Source of the DNA: Lithodes maja
Taxonomy: Eukaryota > Arthropoda > Malacostraca > Decapoda > Lithodidae
Assembly: GCA_037953745.1 (NCBI GenBank)
Contig: JBAKBP010003169.1
Location: 95,087 to 159,086 of the forward strand
Direction of reading: 5' to 3'
DNA length: 64,000 bases
Below the pieces are notes generated by a model. That model saw only the letters and a list, made by a program, of their open reading frames with translations. It made no database searches and was not told the origin of the DNA. This document shows positions 9,141-22,170 of the stretch, piece after piece; position 1 is the stretch's first letter; each line of letters opens with the position of its first letter. Both the position numbers and the translations under genes were made by a program.

Positions 9141-10968
9141 TTATAAAAACAAACACAGACTATACCATTATCTATCTCTTTTATATAAACAAACATAGAC
9201 TATAACATTATCTATCTCTTTTATATAAACAAACATAGACTATAACATTATCTATCTCTTTTATATAAACAAACATAGACTATAACATTATCTATCTCTT
9301 TTATACAAACAAACATAGATTATAACATTATCTATCTCTTTTATATAAACAAACATAGATTATAACATTATCTATCTCTTTTATATAAACAAACATAGAC
9401 TATAACATTATCTATCTCTTTTATATAAACAAACATAGACTATAACATTATCTATCTCTTTTATATAAACAAACATAGACTATAACATTATCTATCTCTT
9501 TTATATAAACAAACATAAATTATAACATTATCTATCTCTTTTATATAAACAAACATAGACTATAACATTATCTATCTCTTTTATATAAACAAACATAGAC
9601 TATAACATTATCTATCTCTTTTATATAAACAAACATAGACTATAACATTATCTATCTCTTTTATATAAACAAACATAGACTATAACATTATCTATCTCTT
9701 TTATATAAACAAACATAGACTATAAAATTATCTATCTCTTTTATATAAACAAACATAGACTATAACATTATCTATCTCTTTTATATAAACAAACATAGAC
9801 TATAACATTATCTATCTCTTTTATATAAACAAACATAGACTATAACATTATCTATCTCTTTTATATAAACAAACATAGACTATAACATTATCTATCTCTT
9901 TTATATAAACAAACATAGTTTCTATAACATTATCTATCTCTTTTATATAAACAAACATAGACTATAACATTATCTATCTCTTTTATATAAACAATCATAG
10001 ACTATAACATTATCTATCTCTTTTATATAAACAAACATAGACGATAACATTATCTATCTCTTTTATATAAACAAACATAGACTATAACATTATCTATCTC
10101 TTTTATATAAACAAACATAGACTATAACATTATCTATCTCTTTTATATAAACAAACATAGACTATAACATTATCTATCTCTTTTATATAAACAAACATAG
10201 ACTATAACATTATCTATCTCTTTTATATAAACAAACGTAGACGATAACATTATCTATCTCTTTTATATAAACAAACATAGACTATAACATTATCTATCTC
10301 TTTTATATAAACAAACATAGACTATAACATTATCTATCTCTTTTATATAAACAAACATTGACTATAACATTATCTATCTCTTTTATATAAACAAACATAG
10401 ACTATAACATTATCTATCTCTTTTATATAAACAAACATAGACTATAACATTATCTATCTCTTTTATATAAACAAACATAGACTATAACATTTTCTATCTC
10501 TTTTATATAAACAAACATAGACTATAACATTATCTATCTCTTTTATATAAACAAACATAGACTATAACATTATCTATCTCTTTTATATAAAAAAACATAG
10601 ACTATAACATTATCTATCTCTTTTATATAAACAAACATAGACTATAACATTATCTATCTCTTTTATAATTATAAACAAACATAGACTATAACATTATCTA
10701 TCTCTTTTATATAAACAAACATAGACTATAACATTATCTATCTCTTTTATATAAACAAACATAGACTATAACATTATCTATCTCTTTTATATAAACAAAC
10801 ATAGACTATAACATTATCTATCTCTTTTATATAAACAAACATAGACTATAACATTATCTATCTCTTTTATATAAACAAACATAGACTATAACATTATCTA
10901 TCTCTTATATAAACAAACATAGACTATAACATTATCTATCTCTTTTATATAAACAAACATAGACTATA
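9141..10968. repeat. 40-bp satellite array, block 1
   Basis: Tandem 40-bp units containing TATAAACAAACATAGACTAT, about 46 copies. A typical unit is about 80% AT. The first units (9141-9240) are the most divergent (AAAAAC, CACAGAC, TACCATT), as expected at an array edge. Units differ by single bases, and one carries a small insertion near 10668. Confidence 0.98.
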
Positions 10969-11053
10969 TCAAGATAAGCGCTTGTGAATCCTCGAAGGAG
11001 GAGATACGGGCGCTATATAAGTAACCAGAAGATTATTATTATTATTATTATTA
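10969..11053 (+). mobile_element. SINE or L2-type 3' tail inserted in the satellite
   Basis: About 85 bp of non-satellite sequence with the self-complementary pair AAGCGC and GCGCTATATAA and an (ATT)n tail. From memory this resembles the stem-and-(ATT)n 3' tails shared by L2/CR1-group LINEs and their SINEs. No tRNA-like head is present, so it is a 5'-truncated copy. TATA may be the target duplication. Confidence 0.5.
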
Positions 11054-14000
11054 TTATAACATTATCTATCTCTTTTATATAAACAAACATAGACTCTAAC
11101 ATTATCTATCTCTTTTATATAAACAAACATAGACTATAACATTATCTATCTCTTTTATATAAACAAACATAGACTATAACATTATCTATCTCTTGTATAT
11201 AAACAAACATAGACTATAACATTATCTATCTCTTGTATATAAACAAACATAGACTATAACATTATCTATCTCTTGTATATAAACAAACATAGACTATAAC
11301 ATTATCTATCTCTTGTATATAAACAAACATAGACTATAACATTATCTATCTCTTTTATATAAACAAACATAGACTATAACATTATCTATCTCTTTTATAT
11401 AAACAAACATAGACTATAACATTATCTATCTCTTTTATATAAACAAACATAGCCTATAACATTATCTATCTCTTTTATATAAACAAACATAGACTATAAC
11501 ATTATCTATCTCTTTTTTATAAACAAACATAGACTATAACATTATCTATCTCTTTTATATAAACAAACATAGACTATAACATTATCTATCTCTTTTATAT
11601 AAACAAACATAGACTATAACATTATCTATCTCTTTTATATAAACAAACATAGACTATAACATTATCTATCTCTTTTATATAAACAAACATAGACTATAAC
11701 ATTATCTATCTCTTTTATATAAACAAACATAGACTATAACATTATCTATCTCTTTTATATAAACAAACATAGACTATAACATTATCTATCTCTTTTATAT
11801 AAACAAACATAGACTATAACATTATCTATCTCTTTTATATAAACAAACATAGACTATAACATTATCTATCTCTTTTATATAAACAAACATAGACTATAAC
11901 ATTATCTATCTCTTTTATATAAACAAACATAGACTATAACATTATCTATCTCTTTTATATAAACAAACATAGACTATAACATTGTCTATCTCTTTTATAT
12001 AAACAAACATAGACTATAACATTGTCTATCTCTTTTATATAAACAAACATAGACTATAACATTGTCTATCTCTTTTATATAAACAAACATAGACTATAAC
12101 ATTATCTATCTCTTTTATATAAACAAACATAGACTATAACATTATCTATCTCTTTTATATAAACAAACATAGACTATAACATTATCTATCTCTTTTATAT
12201 AAACAAACATAGACGATAACATTATCTATCTCTTTTATATAAACAAACATAGACGATAACATTATCTATCTCTTTTATATAAACAAACATAGACGATAAC
12301 ATTATCTATCTCTTTTATATAAACAAACATAGACTATAATATTATCTATCTCTTTTATATAAACAAACATAGACTATAACATTATCTATCTCTTTTATAT
12401 AAACAAACATAGACTATAACATTATCTATCTCTTTTATATAAACAAACATAGACTATAACATTATCTATCTCTTTTATATAAACAAACATAGACTATAAC
12501 ATTATCTATCTCTTTTATACAAACAAACATAGACTATAACATTATCTATCTCTTTTATACAAACAAACATAGACTATAACATTATCTATCTCTTGTATAT
12601 AAACAAACATAGACTATAACATTATCTATCTCTTGTATATAAACAAACATAGACTATAACATTATCTATCTCTTGTATATAAACAAACATAGACTATAAC
12701 ATTATCTATCTCTTGTATAATAAACAAACATAGACTATAACATTATCTATCTCTTGTATATAAACAAACATAGACTATAACATTATCTATCTCTTGTATA
12801 TAAACAAACATAGACTATAACATTATCTATCTCTTTTATATAAACAAACATAGACTATAACATTATCTATCTCTTTTATATAAACAAACATAGACTATAA
12901 CATTATCTATCTCTTTTATATAAACAAACATAGACTATAACATTATCTATCTCTTTTATATAAACAAACATAGACTATAACATTATCTATCTCTTTTATA
13001 TAAACAAACATAGACTATAACATTATCTATCTCTTTTATATAAACAAACATAGACTATAACATTATCTATCTCTTTTATATAAACAAACATAGACTATAA
13101 CATTATCTATCTCTTTTATATAAACAAACATAGACTATAACATTATCTATCTCTTTTATATAAACAAACATAGACTATAACATTATCTATCTCTTTTATA
13201 TAAACAAACATAGACTATAACATTATCTATCTCTTTTATATAAACAAACATAGACTATAACATTATCTATCTCTTTTATATAAACAAACATAGACTATAA
13301 CATTATCTATCTCTTTTATATAAACAAACATAGACGATAACATTATCTATCTCTTTTATATAAACAAACATAGACGATAACATTATCTATATCTTTTATA
13401 TAAACAAACATAGACTATAACATTATCTATCTCTTTTATATAAACAAACATAGACTATAACATTATCTATCTCTTTTATATAAACAAACATAGACTATAA
13501 CATTATCTATCTCTTTTATATAAACAAACATAGACTATAACATTATATATCTCTTTTATATAAACAAACATAGACTATAACATTATCTATCTCTATTATA
13601 TAAACAAACATAGACTATAACATTATCTATCTCTTTTATATAAACAAACATAGACTATAACATTATCTATCTCTTTTATATAAACAAACATAAATTATAA
13701 CATTATCTATCTCTTTCATATAAACAAACATAGACTATAACATTATCTATCTCTTTTATATAAACAAACATAGACTATAACATTATCTATCTCTTTTATA
13801 GAAACAAACATAGACTATAACATTATCTATCTCTTTTATAGAAACAAACATAGACTATAACATTATCTATCTCTTTTATATAAACAAACATAGACTATAA
13901 CATTATCTATCTCTTTTATATAAACAAACATAGACTATAACATTATCTATCTCTTTTATATAAACAAACATAGACTATAACATGATCTATCTCTTTTATA

Positions 14001-15918
14001 TAAACAAACATAGACTATAACATTATCTATCTCTTCTATATAAACAAACATAGACTATAACATTATCTATCTCTTCTATATAAACAAACATAGACTATAA
14101 CATTATCTATCTCTTCTATATAAACAAACATAGACTATAACATTATCTATCTCTTTTATATAAACAAACATAGACTATAACATTATCTATCTCTTTTATA
14201 TAAACAAACATAGACTATAACATTATCTATCTCTTTTATATAAACAAACATAGACTATAACATTATCTATCTCTTTTATATAAACAAACATAGACTATAA
14301 CATTATCTATCGCTTTTATATAAACAAACATAGACTATAACATTATCTATCGCTTTTATATAAACAAACATAGACTATAACATTATCCATCGCTTTTATA
14401 TAAACAAACATAGACTATAACATTATCTATCGCTTTTGTATAAACAAACATAGACTATAACATTATCTATCGCTTTTATATAAACAAACATAGACTATAA
14501 CATTATCTATCTCTTTTATATAAACAAACATAGACTATAACATTATCTATCTCTTTTATATAAACAAACATAGACTATAACATTATCTATCTCTTTTATA
14601 TAAACAAACATAGACTATAACATTATCTATCTCTTTTATATAAACAAACATAGACTATAACATTATCTATCTCTTTTATATAAACAAACATAGACTATAA
14701 CATTATCTATCTCTTTTATATAAACAAACATAGACTATAACATTATCTATCTCTTTTATATAAACAAACATAGACTATAACATTATCTATCTCTTTTATA
14801 TAAACAAACATAGACTATAACATTATCTATCTCTTTTATATAAACAAACATAGACTATAACATTATCTATCTCTTTTATATAAACAAACATAGACTATAA
14901 CATTATCTATCTCTTTTATATAAACAAACATAGACTATAACATTATCTATCTCTTTTATATAAACAAACATAGACTATAACATTATCTATCTCTTTTATA
15001 TAAACAAACATAGACTATAACATTATCTATCTCTTTTATATAAACAAACATAGACTATAACATTATCTATCTCTTTTATATAAACAAACATAGACTATAA
15101 CATTATCTATCTCTTTTATATAAACAAACATAGACTATAACATTATCTATCTCTTTTATATAAACAAACATAGACTATAACATTATCTATCTCTTTTATA
15201 TAAACAAACATAGACTATAACATTATCTATCTCTTTTATATAAACAAACATAGACTATAACATTATCTATCTCTTTTATATAAACAAACATAGACTATAA
15301 CATTATCTATCTCTTTTATATAAACAAACATAGACTATAACATTATCTATCTCTTTTATATAAACAAACATAGACTATAACATTATCTATCTCTTTTATA
15401 TAAACAAACATAGACTATAACATTATCTATCTCTTTTATATAAACAAACATAGACATAAACATTATCTATCTCTTTTATATAAACAAACATAGACTATAA
15501 CATTATCTATCTCTTTTATATAAACAAACATAGATTATAACATTATCTATCTCTTTTATATAAACAAACATAGACTATAACATTATCTATCTCTTTTATA
15601 TAAACAAACATAGACTATAACATTATCTATCTCTTTTATATAAACAAACATAGACTATAACATTATCTATCTCTTTTATATAAACAAACATAGACTATAA
15701 CATTATCTATCTCTTTTATATAAACAAACATAGATTATAACATTATCTATCTCTTTTATATAAACAAACATATACTATAACATTATCTATCTCTTTTATA
15801 TAAACAAACATAGACTATAACATTATCTATCTCTTTTATATAAACAAACATAGATTATAACATTATCTATCTCTTTTATATAAACAAACATAGACTATAA
15901 CATTACCTATCTCTTTTA
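11054..15918. repeat. 40-bp satellite array, block 2
   Basis: About 122 units. Private variants come in runs of adjacent units: CTCTTGTATA at about 11190-11330 and 12590-12810, ATTGTCTATC at 11981-12070, GACGATAAC at 12210-12300, ATCGCTTTT at 14310-14470 and CTCTTCTATA at 14030-14120. Runs like these are expected from unequal exchange or slippage. Confidence 0.98.
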
Positions 15919-16062
15919 GGTAACTGTCTTCGTGGTGCGATGCATAAGGTGTTGATTTTCGGTGTGAGCATCCTGGATTCGAATCCACGGACTGCCACAT
16001 GTGTTTGTAAATTTCATTAATCGATTTTAGGAGTATAGTTGGTTGTTGGAAGGAACATAATA
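15919..16062 (+). mobile_element. tRNA-like SINE inserted in the satellite
   Basis: About 144 bp of non-satellite sequence. An A-box-like stretch (CGTGGTGCGATGCATAAGG) and a clear B box (GGATTCGAATCCA, near 15975) give a tRNA-like head, followed by about 60 bp without poly(A). A functional tRNA is unlikely because the stems do not pair well by eye. The target duplication is unclear because the flanks are AT-rich. Confidence 0.45.
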
Positions 16063-17860
16063 ATATAAACAAACATAGACTATAACATTATCTATCTCTT
16101 TTATATAAACAAACATAGACTATAACATTATCTATCTCTTTTATATAAACAAACATAGACTATAACATTATCTATCTCTTTTATATAAACAAACATAGAC
16201 TATAACATTATCTATCTCTTTTATATAAACAAACATAGATTATAACATTATCTATCTCTTTTATATAAACAAACATAGACTATAACATTATCTATCTCTT
16301 TTATATAAACAAACATAGATTATAACATTATCTATCTCTTTTATATAAACAAACATAGACTATAACATTATCTTTCTCTTTTATATAAACAAACATAGAT
16401 TATAACATTATCTATCTCTTTTATATAAACAAACATAGACTATAACATTATCTATCTCTTTTATATAAACAAACATAGATTATAACATTATCTATCTCTT
16501 TTATATAAACAAACATAGATTATAACATTATCTATCTCTTTTATATAAACAAACAGATTATAACATTATCTATCTCTTTTATATAAACAAACATAGATTA
16601 TAACATTATCTATCTCTTTTATGTAAACAAACATAGACTATAACATTATCTATCTCTTTTATATAAACAATCATGATTATAACATTATCTATCTCTTTTA
16701 TATAAACAAACATAGACTATAACATTATCTATCTCTTTTATATAAACAAACATAGACTATAACATTATCTATCTCTTTTATACAAACAAACATAGACTAT
16801 AACATTATCTATCTCTTTTATATAAACAAACATAGATTATAACATTATCTATCTCTTTTATATAAACAAACATATACTATAACATTATCTATCTCTTTTA
16901 TATAAACAAACATAGACTATAACATTATCTATCTCTTTTATATAAACAAACATAGATTATAACATTATCTATCTCTTTTATATAAACAAACATAGACTAT
17001 AACATTACCTATCTCTTTTATATAAACAAACATAGACTATAACATTATCTATCTCTTTTATATAAACAAACATAGACTATAACATTATCTATCTCTTTTA
17101 TATAAACAAACATAGACTATAACATTATCTATCTCTTTTATATAAACAAACATAGACTATAACATTATCTATCTCTTTTATATAAACAAACATAGATTAT
17201 AACATTATCTATCTCTTTTATATAAACAAACATAGACTATAACATTATCTATCTCTTTTATATAAACAAACATAGATTATAACATTATCTATCTCTTTTA
17301 TATAAACAAACATAGACTATAACATTATCTATCTCTTTTATATAAACAAACATAGATTATAACATGATCTATCTCTTTTATATAAACAAACATAGACTAT
17401 AACATTATCTATCTCTTTTATATAAACAAACATAGACTATAACATTATCTATCTCTTTTATATAAACAAACATAGATTATAACATTATCTATCTCTTTTA
17501 TATAAACAAACATAGATTATAACATTATCTATCTCTTTTATATAAACAAACAGATTATAACATTATCTATCTCTTTTATATAAACAAACATAGATTATAA
17601 CATTATCTATCTCTTTTATATAAACAAACATAGACTATAACATTATCTATCTCTTTTATATAAACAAACATAGATTAAAACATTATCTATCTCTTTTATA
17701 TAAACAAACATAGACTATAACATTATCTATCTCTTTTATATAAACAAACATAGACTATAACATTATCTATCTTTTATATAAACAAACATAGACTATAACA
17801 TTATCTATCTCTTTTATATAAACAAACATAGATTATAACATTATCTATCTCTTTTATATA
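16063..17860. repeat. 40-bp satellite array, block 3
   Basis: About 45 units. Many alternate between CATAGAC and CATAGAT, giving local 80-bp dimers (16240-16500 and 17200-17360). A short variant with AAACAGATTA occurs twice, at 16551 and 17548, in the same order of neighbours. Confidence 0.97.
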
Positions 17861-20434
17861 AGAACATAAGAACATAAGAAAATGGGAGTCTGCAGAAAGC
17901 CGATTGGCCTAAGCAAGGCAGATCCCTGTCCCACACAATCCCAATTACAAAGCCCAATTATAGGCTCAACACTCTAATATCCTGAGGATCATCTTACCAA
18001 AACGGTTAGAGATTAACGCAGGATTACGGGGGTCTGCAGAGCGCTGATTGGCCCAACCCTGCTGATCCCCCTTCACACCCAACCCTTCTCGTCCATATGC
18101 TTATCCAATTTTATCTTAAAGCTCCCTATCGTTTTTAATCCCACTATAGCACTTGGTAGTCCATTCCACCCATCTACAACTCTTTTACCAAACCAATATT
18201 TGCCTATATCTTTTCTGAAACGAAATTTATCTAATTTGAAACCATTGGTACGAGTTCTTTCGCTATCACTGAGCTTTAGTACATTTGTCATGTCCCCTTT
18301 GTTAATCCCACTAACCCACTTGAACACCTCTATCATATCCCCTCTAACTCTGCGTCTCTCTAACGAATGTAAGCCTAATTTCTTCAACCTTTCTTTATAC
18401 GGAAGATTTCTAATATTATGGATCATTTTTGTCATTCTACGTTGTACTCTCTCCAATGAATCTATGTCCATTCTGTAATAAGGACACCAAAATTGAACAG
18501 CATAATCCATATGGGGTCTCACTAATGACAAGTAAAGTTTTAAGATAACATCAGCAGTTCTGTTACTTACACTCCTTGAGATGAACCCGAGAATCTTGTT
18601 TGCCTTGTTTCGAACGCTTATACACTGTTGTCTAGGCTTCAAATCATTGCTAACAAACACACCTAGATCTTTCTCACAATTCGAGTTTTCTAATTCCACA
18701 TTAGCTAGTTTATATTTAACATTTGTATGCATCTTCCCTATCTTTAATACCTTGCATTTGTCAATGTTAAACTTCATCTGCCAATTTACTGACCATTCGT
18801 GTAAGGTATCTAGATCCCTTTGGAGGCACTCTATATCTCTATCTGAATCAATTGTTCTCCCCATTTTGGTATCGTCTGCAAATTTACTTATCCTACTAGT
18901 TATACCTAAATCAAGGTCATTTATGTATATAACAAACAACAGGGGACCTAATACAGATCCCTGGGGGACACCACTTTTGACTGCTCCCCATTCTGACTTC
19001 GTACCATTTATGCTGACTCTCTGCTTCCTACCAATTAGCCATGACCTAATCCATCCCAACAACGCCCCACCTATTCCATGGGCCTCAACCTTTCTCATCA
19101 ATCTCTCATGGGGGACTCTGTCGAAAGCTTTACTGAAATCTAAATATATTATATCATATGACTTGTCATTATCTACTGCTTCATATACCTCTGAGAAAAA
19201 AACTAAGCAAATTAGTAAGGCAAGAACGTCCCTGAGTGAATCCATGCTGAGAAGAATTTATTAAATTAAATGTATCTAAGTGGTTTCTAATTTTACTAGC
19301 AATAATTGACTCTAGTAGCTTTCCTATGATTGATGTAAGACTAATGGGACGGTAATTGGATGCTATTGATTTGTCACCTTTTTTGAAGATCGGAACTACG
19401 TTTGCAAGCTTCCAAGCTTCTGGAACTATACCTGTCTCCAATGACTTGTTAAATAAAAATGTTAATGGGTAACTTAACTCATCCCTACATTCTTTTAATA
19501 CTCTAGCATATACCTCATCAGGACCAGGCGATTTATGAGGTTTCAGTCTGTCAATTTCCTTAAGCACATCATTTCTACTTATAGTAACCGTACTTAACCT
19601 ATTTTCTATACTATCGCTATATACCTTACGGACTTCTGGAAACTGTGCCAAATTTTCATTAGTGAAAACGGAAAGAAATTGACTATTTAATGTACTGCAC
19701 ATTTCTAAATCATTTTCTGTCATTTCTCCTGTCGAAGTTTTAAGGGGACCAATTACATCTCTAACCTTGGATTTATATAGTTGGTAAAAAGCTTTAGGAT
19801 TATTTTTTGAGTCATTGGCTACCTTAATTTCATAATTTCTTTTTTCTTTCCTAATATCCTTTTTTACCTGTCTTGATAGATTCTGATAGTAAGCAAGTAG
19901 GTGAATTTCGCCTTTTCTAATTTTTCTATATATTCCTCTCTTTTGTCCTAGAAGATCTAATAGTCTATTATTCATCCATTTGGGTTGGTTCTGTGTTGAT
20001 CTAAATTTTCTTTTGGGGATGTATTTATTTTGTGCATTGAATACTGACTTGATAAAATTATCGTATGTATCTACCAAGGTTGACGTCTCTTCCTGACTTA
20101 AGATGACAGGTGCCTGAGAAGGGGTACACTCATTTGGACACCTGGATCGACTTAATTTTTTGACCATAGGGTCCGCTAATAGGGCTCTTCTTAACCCCCC
20201 ATAATTGGCTTTTCTAAAGTCAGGTATTAATGTTGTATTCTCTCTGGTATTACCTTTCCATTGTATATTAAAATACACAGAATTGTGGTCACTATTTCCT
20301 AGGTGGTCCCCTATCTCTACATTATTTACCATATGTTCATTGTTACTGAAAACTAAATCGAGAATATTATTACCTCTAGTCGGCGTATCTATGAATTGAA
20401 ATAAAAAACTATCTTGTACTACCTCTATAAACCT
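17861..20434 (-). mobile_element. CR1a copy A, 5'-truncated, inserted in the satellite
   Basis: Minus-strand CR1-clade LINE. The 3' end at the left shows the TTATGTTC-type 8-bp repeats (seen as AAGAACATAAGAACATAAG from 17861), the characteristic CR1 tail arrangement. The 3' UTR is 17861-18072 and ORF2 runs from 18073 upstream. The element stops inside the endonuclease at about 20434, where LINE text CTCTATAAAC runs straight into satellite TATAAACAAAC. That is 5' truncation at a microhomology. The satellite continues on both sides, so the array existed first. Confidence 0.93.
18073..20431 (-). pseudogene. CR1a copy A ORF2 (endonuclease C-end plus RT)
   Basis: Partial ORF2. It starts inside the APE endonuclease after the catalytic DFNFP block; the SDHNS motif is present near 20290. 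The RT domain follows with KSPGPDEVYARVL, YRPISLTSIIGKLLES, motif A (YLDFSKAFDRVPH), motif B (SGVPQGSVLGPLLF) and motif C (KFADDTKMG). The protein ends HMDEKGWV with TGA at 18073-18075. The only frame break seen is a 7-A run at 19196-19202, where other copies have 6, so ORF2 splits into two overlapping frames. It could be a mutation or a homopolymer error. All RT catalytic residues remain. Confidence 0.9.
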
Positions 20435-20833
20435 CTATAAACAAACATAGACTATAACATTATCTATCTCTTTTATATAAACAAACATAGACTATAACAT
20501 TATCTATCTCTGTTATATAAACAAACATAGACTATAACATTATCTATCTCTTTTATATAAACAAACATAGATTATAACATTATCTATCTCTTTTATATAA
20601 ACAAACATAGACTATAACATTATCTATCTCTTTTATATAAACAAACATAGACTATAACATTATCTATCTCTTTTATATAAACAAACATAGACTATAACAT
20701 TATCTATCTCTTTTATATAAACAAACATAGACTATAACATTATCTATCTCTTTTATATAAACAAACATAGACTATAACATTATCTATCCCTTTTATATAA
20801 ACAAACATAGACAATAACATTATCTATCTCTTT
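20435..20833. repeat. 40-bp satellite array, block 4
   Basis: About ten further units of the same satellite on the far side of CR1a copy A, ending at TCTCTTTTTCTC. The array therefore spanned the CR1a target. Confidence 0.97.
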
Positions 20834-21241
20834 TTCTCAAGCTGAGTCAAGGAGAAATATACCCACTCACTTACGACATAGGCCTACAGTAATATAGAAA
20901 TTTATATAATTTATCAACTAAGTTAAGTTAGCCCGAATTTCGTAAGCAAAAAAATATAGCTATTTCTTAAAGGTAATCGGTTAAGTAGATCAATTAATTT
21001 GAATTTTCATTTACACTACCGGTATCTAATTGTTGAATTTAAAATAGGCTACTGTTTATTTTGAACTTAAATGAACCTGTTATCATTATATGTTTTCAAA
21101 TAATATTATTTGTAATATATCTTACACGAAACTTTTGCAATTATTGATTTACAATCAACACCCCCAGTACATACTTACTCATAGTAGACCTAATCTGCTC
21201 GTAGATATTAATGTTGTATATCTTAAAACTAGAGTCTGTCT

Positions 21242-21291
<50 letters not shown>

Positions 21292-21489
21292 AATTGCTCC
21301 GAAATAATTATATCTATATGAATTTATTATTTATTGTAGGCCTATTTGTTGTAAATCAAAGATATGTATAGCTATAGATATGCAGAAAGAAAGTATGAAT
21401 ATTAGGACCAAGATCTAGATATCTTGGTATAGATACTATATAAGTACACTATAATTACACTATATTTACATTTAACCTAACTTAACTCA
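20834..21489. other. AT-rich spacer with (GA)n microsatellite
   Basis: No gene recognised. (GA)n lies at about 21246-21290. The short frame crossing it reads RERERE and is an artefact of the repeat. Confidence 0.6.
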
Positions 21490-21690
21490 ATCTTTCTTCT
21501 ATTCAACAGCTGAACTCTGGAACTCTCTCACAGAATCAGTCTTTCCCTCTTCATATGACTTCAATTGCTTCAATCTCTGTGTCCAGGCATTTTGGCTCGA
21601 ATGTTCCTTGATTTTGGCCATGTCTCTCTTTCAACTCTGGGGGAGGCACTCGCCACAGGCAATTCTGCCTTTTGTCTCCCCCACTCACAT
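21490..21690 (+). pseudogene. LINE T 3' fragment
   Basis: The plus strand matches the end of LINE T seen at 29453-30076 and 52386-52675. It has the ELWNSLxES type of C-terminal motif and the 3' UTR with GGGGGAGGCACTCGCCACAG and CAATTCTGCCTTTTGTCTCC. It lacks the usual ACATAG(A)n tail: the match stops at CACTCACAT, where the GGGCGAA array begins. Only the last 70 or so codons and the 3' UTR are present. Confidence 0.75.
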
Positions 21691-21845
21691 GGGCGAAAAT
21701 ACCAATATTTGGGCGAAGGAACTTCCTCGTTTGGGCGAACGAACTTCATTGATTGGGCGAATGGACCTTCTCGTTTGGGCGAACGGACTGCAAAGTGTGG
21801 GAGGATGAACTTTGGGCGAAAAGACTCGTGAGCGAAATGACTGTA
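21691..21845 (+). repeat. GGGCGAA motif array
   Basis: About seven degenerate copies of TTGGGCGAANGGACTT spaced roughly 20-35 bp (GGGCGAAGGAAC, GGGCGAACGAAC, GGGCGAATGGAC, GGGCGAACGGAC, GGGCGAAAAGAC and two weaker). Open frames across it are products of the repeat. The spacing and degeneracy resemble clustered protein-binding sites at transposon ends, but no terminal repeat is seen. The layout resembles the GGCCGAG family at 51285-63120, with a different motif. Confidence 0.7.
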
Positions 21846-21917
21846 AACCCTTGAAACCATTTGAACAGGTTATGTCGCCGTTCTTTAGCTTTAATACCTC
21901 ATCTCTATCGCCCTTAT
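21846..21917 (-). pseudogene. CR1b relic, left part (target of the gypsy insertion)
   Basis: The minus strand matches the 3' coding end of the CR1b variant (compare plus strand 28190-28270). The text breaks at CTTAT (21913-21917), and the same CR1b sequence resumes after 27537. The gypsy element therefore jumped into this older LINE fragment. Confidence 0.8.
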
Positions 21918-22139
21918 TATAATAATAATGTATACACCACTATTGTCCAACACCATATGCACCACAGACACTTTAGACTTGCGGGCGCCTCTGGCACCCA
22001 GGCCTGTGGAGGCAGCAAGTCCTTCAGTTCACACCAGACTCTGACAGAACCAACTAGCGTCTCGGCGCTCCTGTACTCAACCCTAGCCAATAAAGGATTG
22101 AAGAGTACTGGTGTTATATCTCCATTCATCTTTATTATA
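21918..22139 (+). repeat. 5' LTR of the gypsy element
   Basis: 222 bp, starting TATAATAATAATGTATACAC and ending CATCTTTATTATA. The ends form a short inverted repeat (TATAATAA and TTATTATA) rather than the usual TG...CA. A polyadenylation signal AATAAA lies at 22089-22094. Confidence 0.95.
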
Positions 22140-22157
22140 TGGCGCAGTGTATATCAG
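22140..22157 (+). promoter_or_regulatory. Primer-binding site
   Basis: TGGCGCAGTG immediately follows the LTR. TGG complements the CCA 3' end of a tRNA, as expected of a tRNA primer site. The tRNA species was not determined. Confidence 0.75.
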
Positions 22158-22170
22158 TATCTGAACCTAC

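Noticed and set aside
15919..16062. Functional tRNA gene
   Set aside because: The B box is good but the stems do not pair well and it is inserted in a satellite; a SINE fits better. The same holds for 960-1137 and 36843-36990.
9141..17860. Regular direct repeats resembling a CRISPR array
   Set aside because: Units are head-to-tail 40-bp copies with no unique spacers, in a eukaryotic repeat context.
18200..19264. Long open frames antisense to CR1a RT (for example 18581-19264, 48390-49043, 56373-56903)
   Set aside because: They recur in every CR1a copy exactly opposite the RT domain and have no independent domain.
21570..21860. Frames over the GGGCGAA array
   Set aside because: Both strands are open because of the repeat; there is no protein-like composition.
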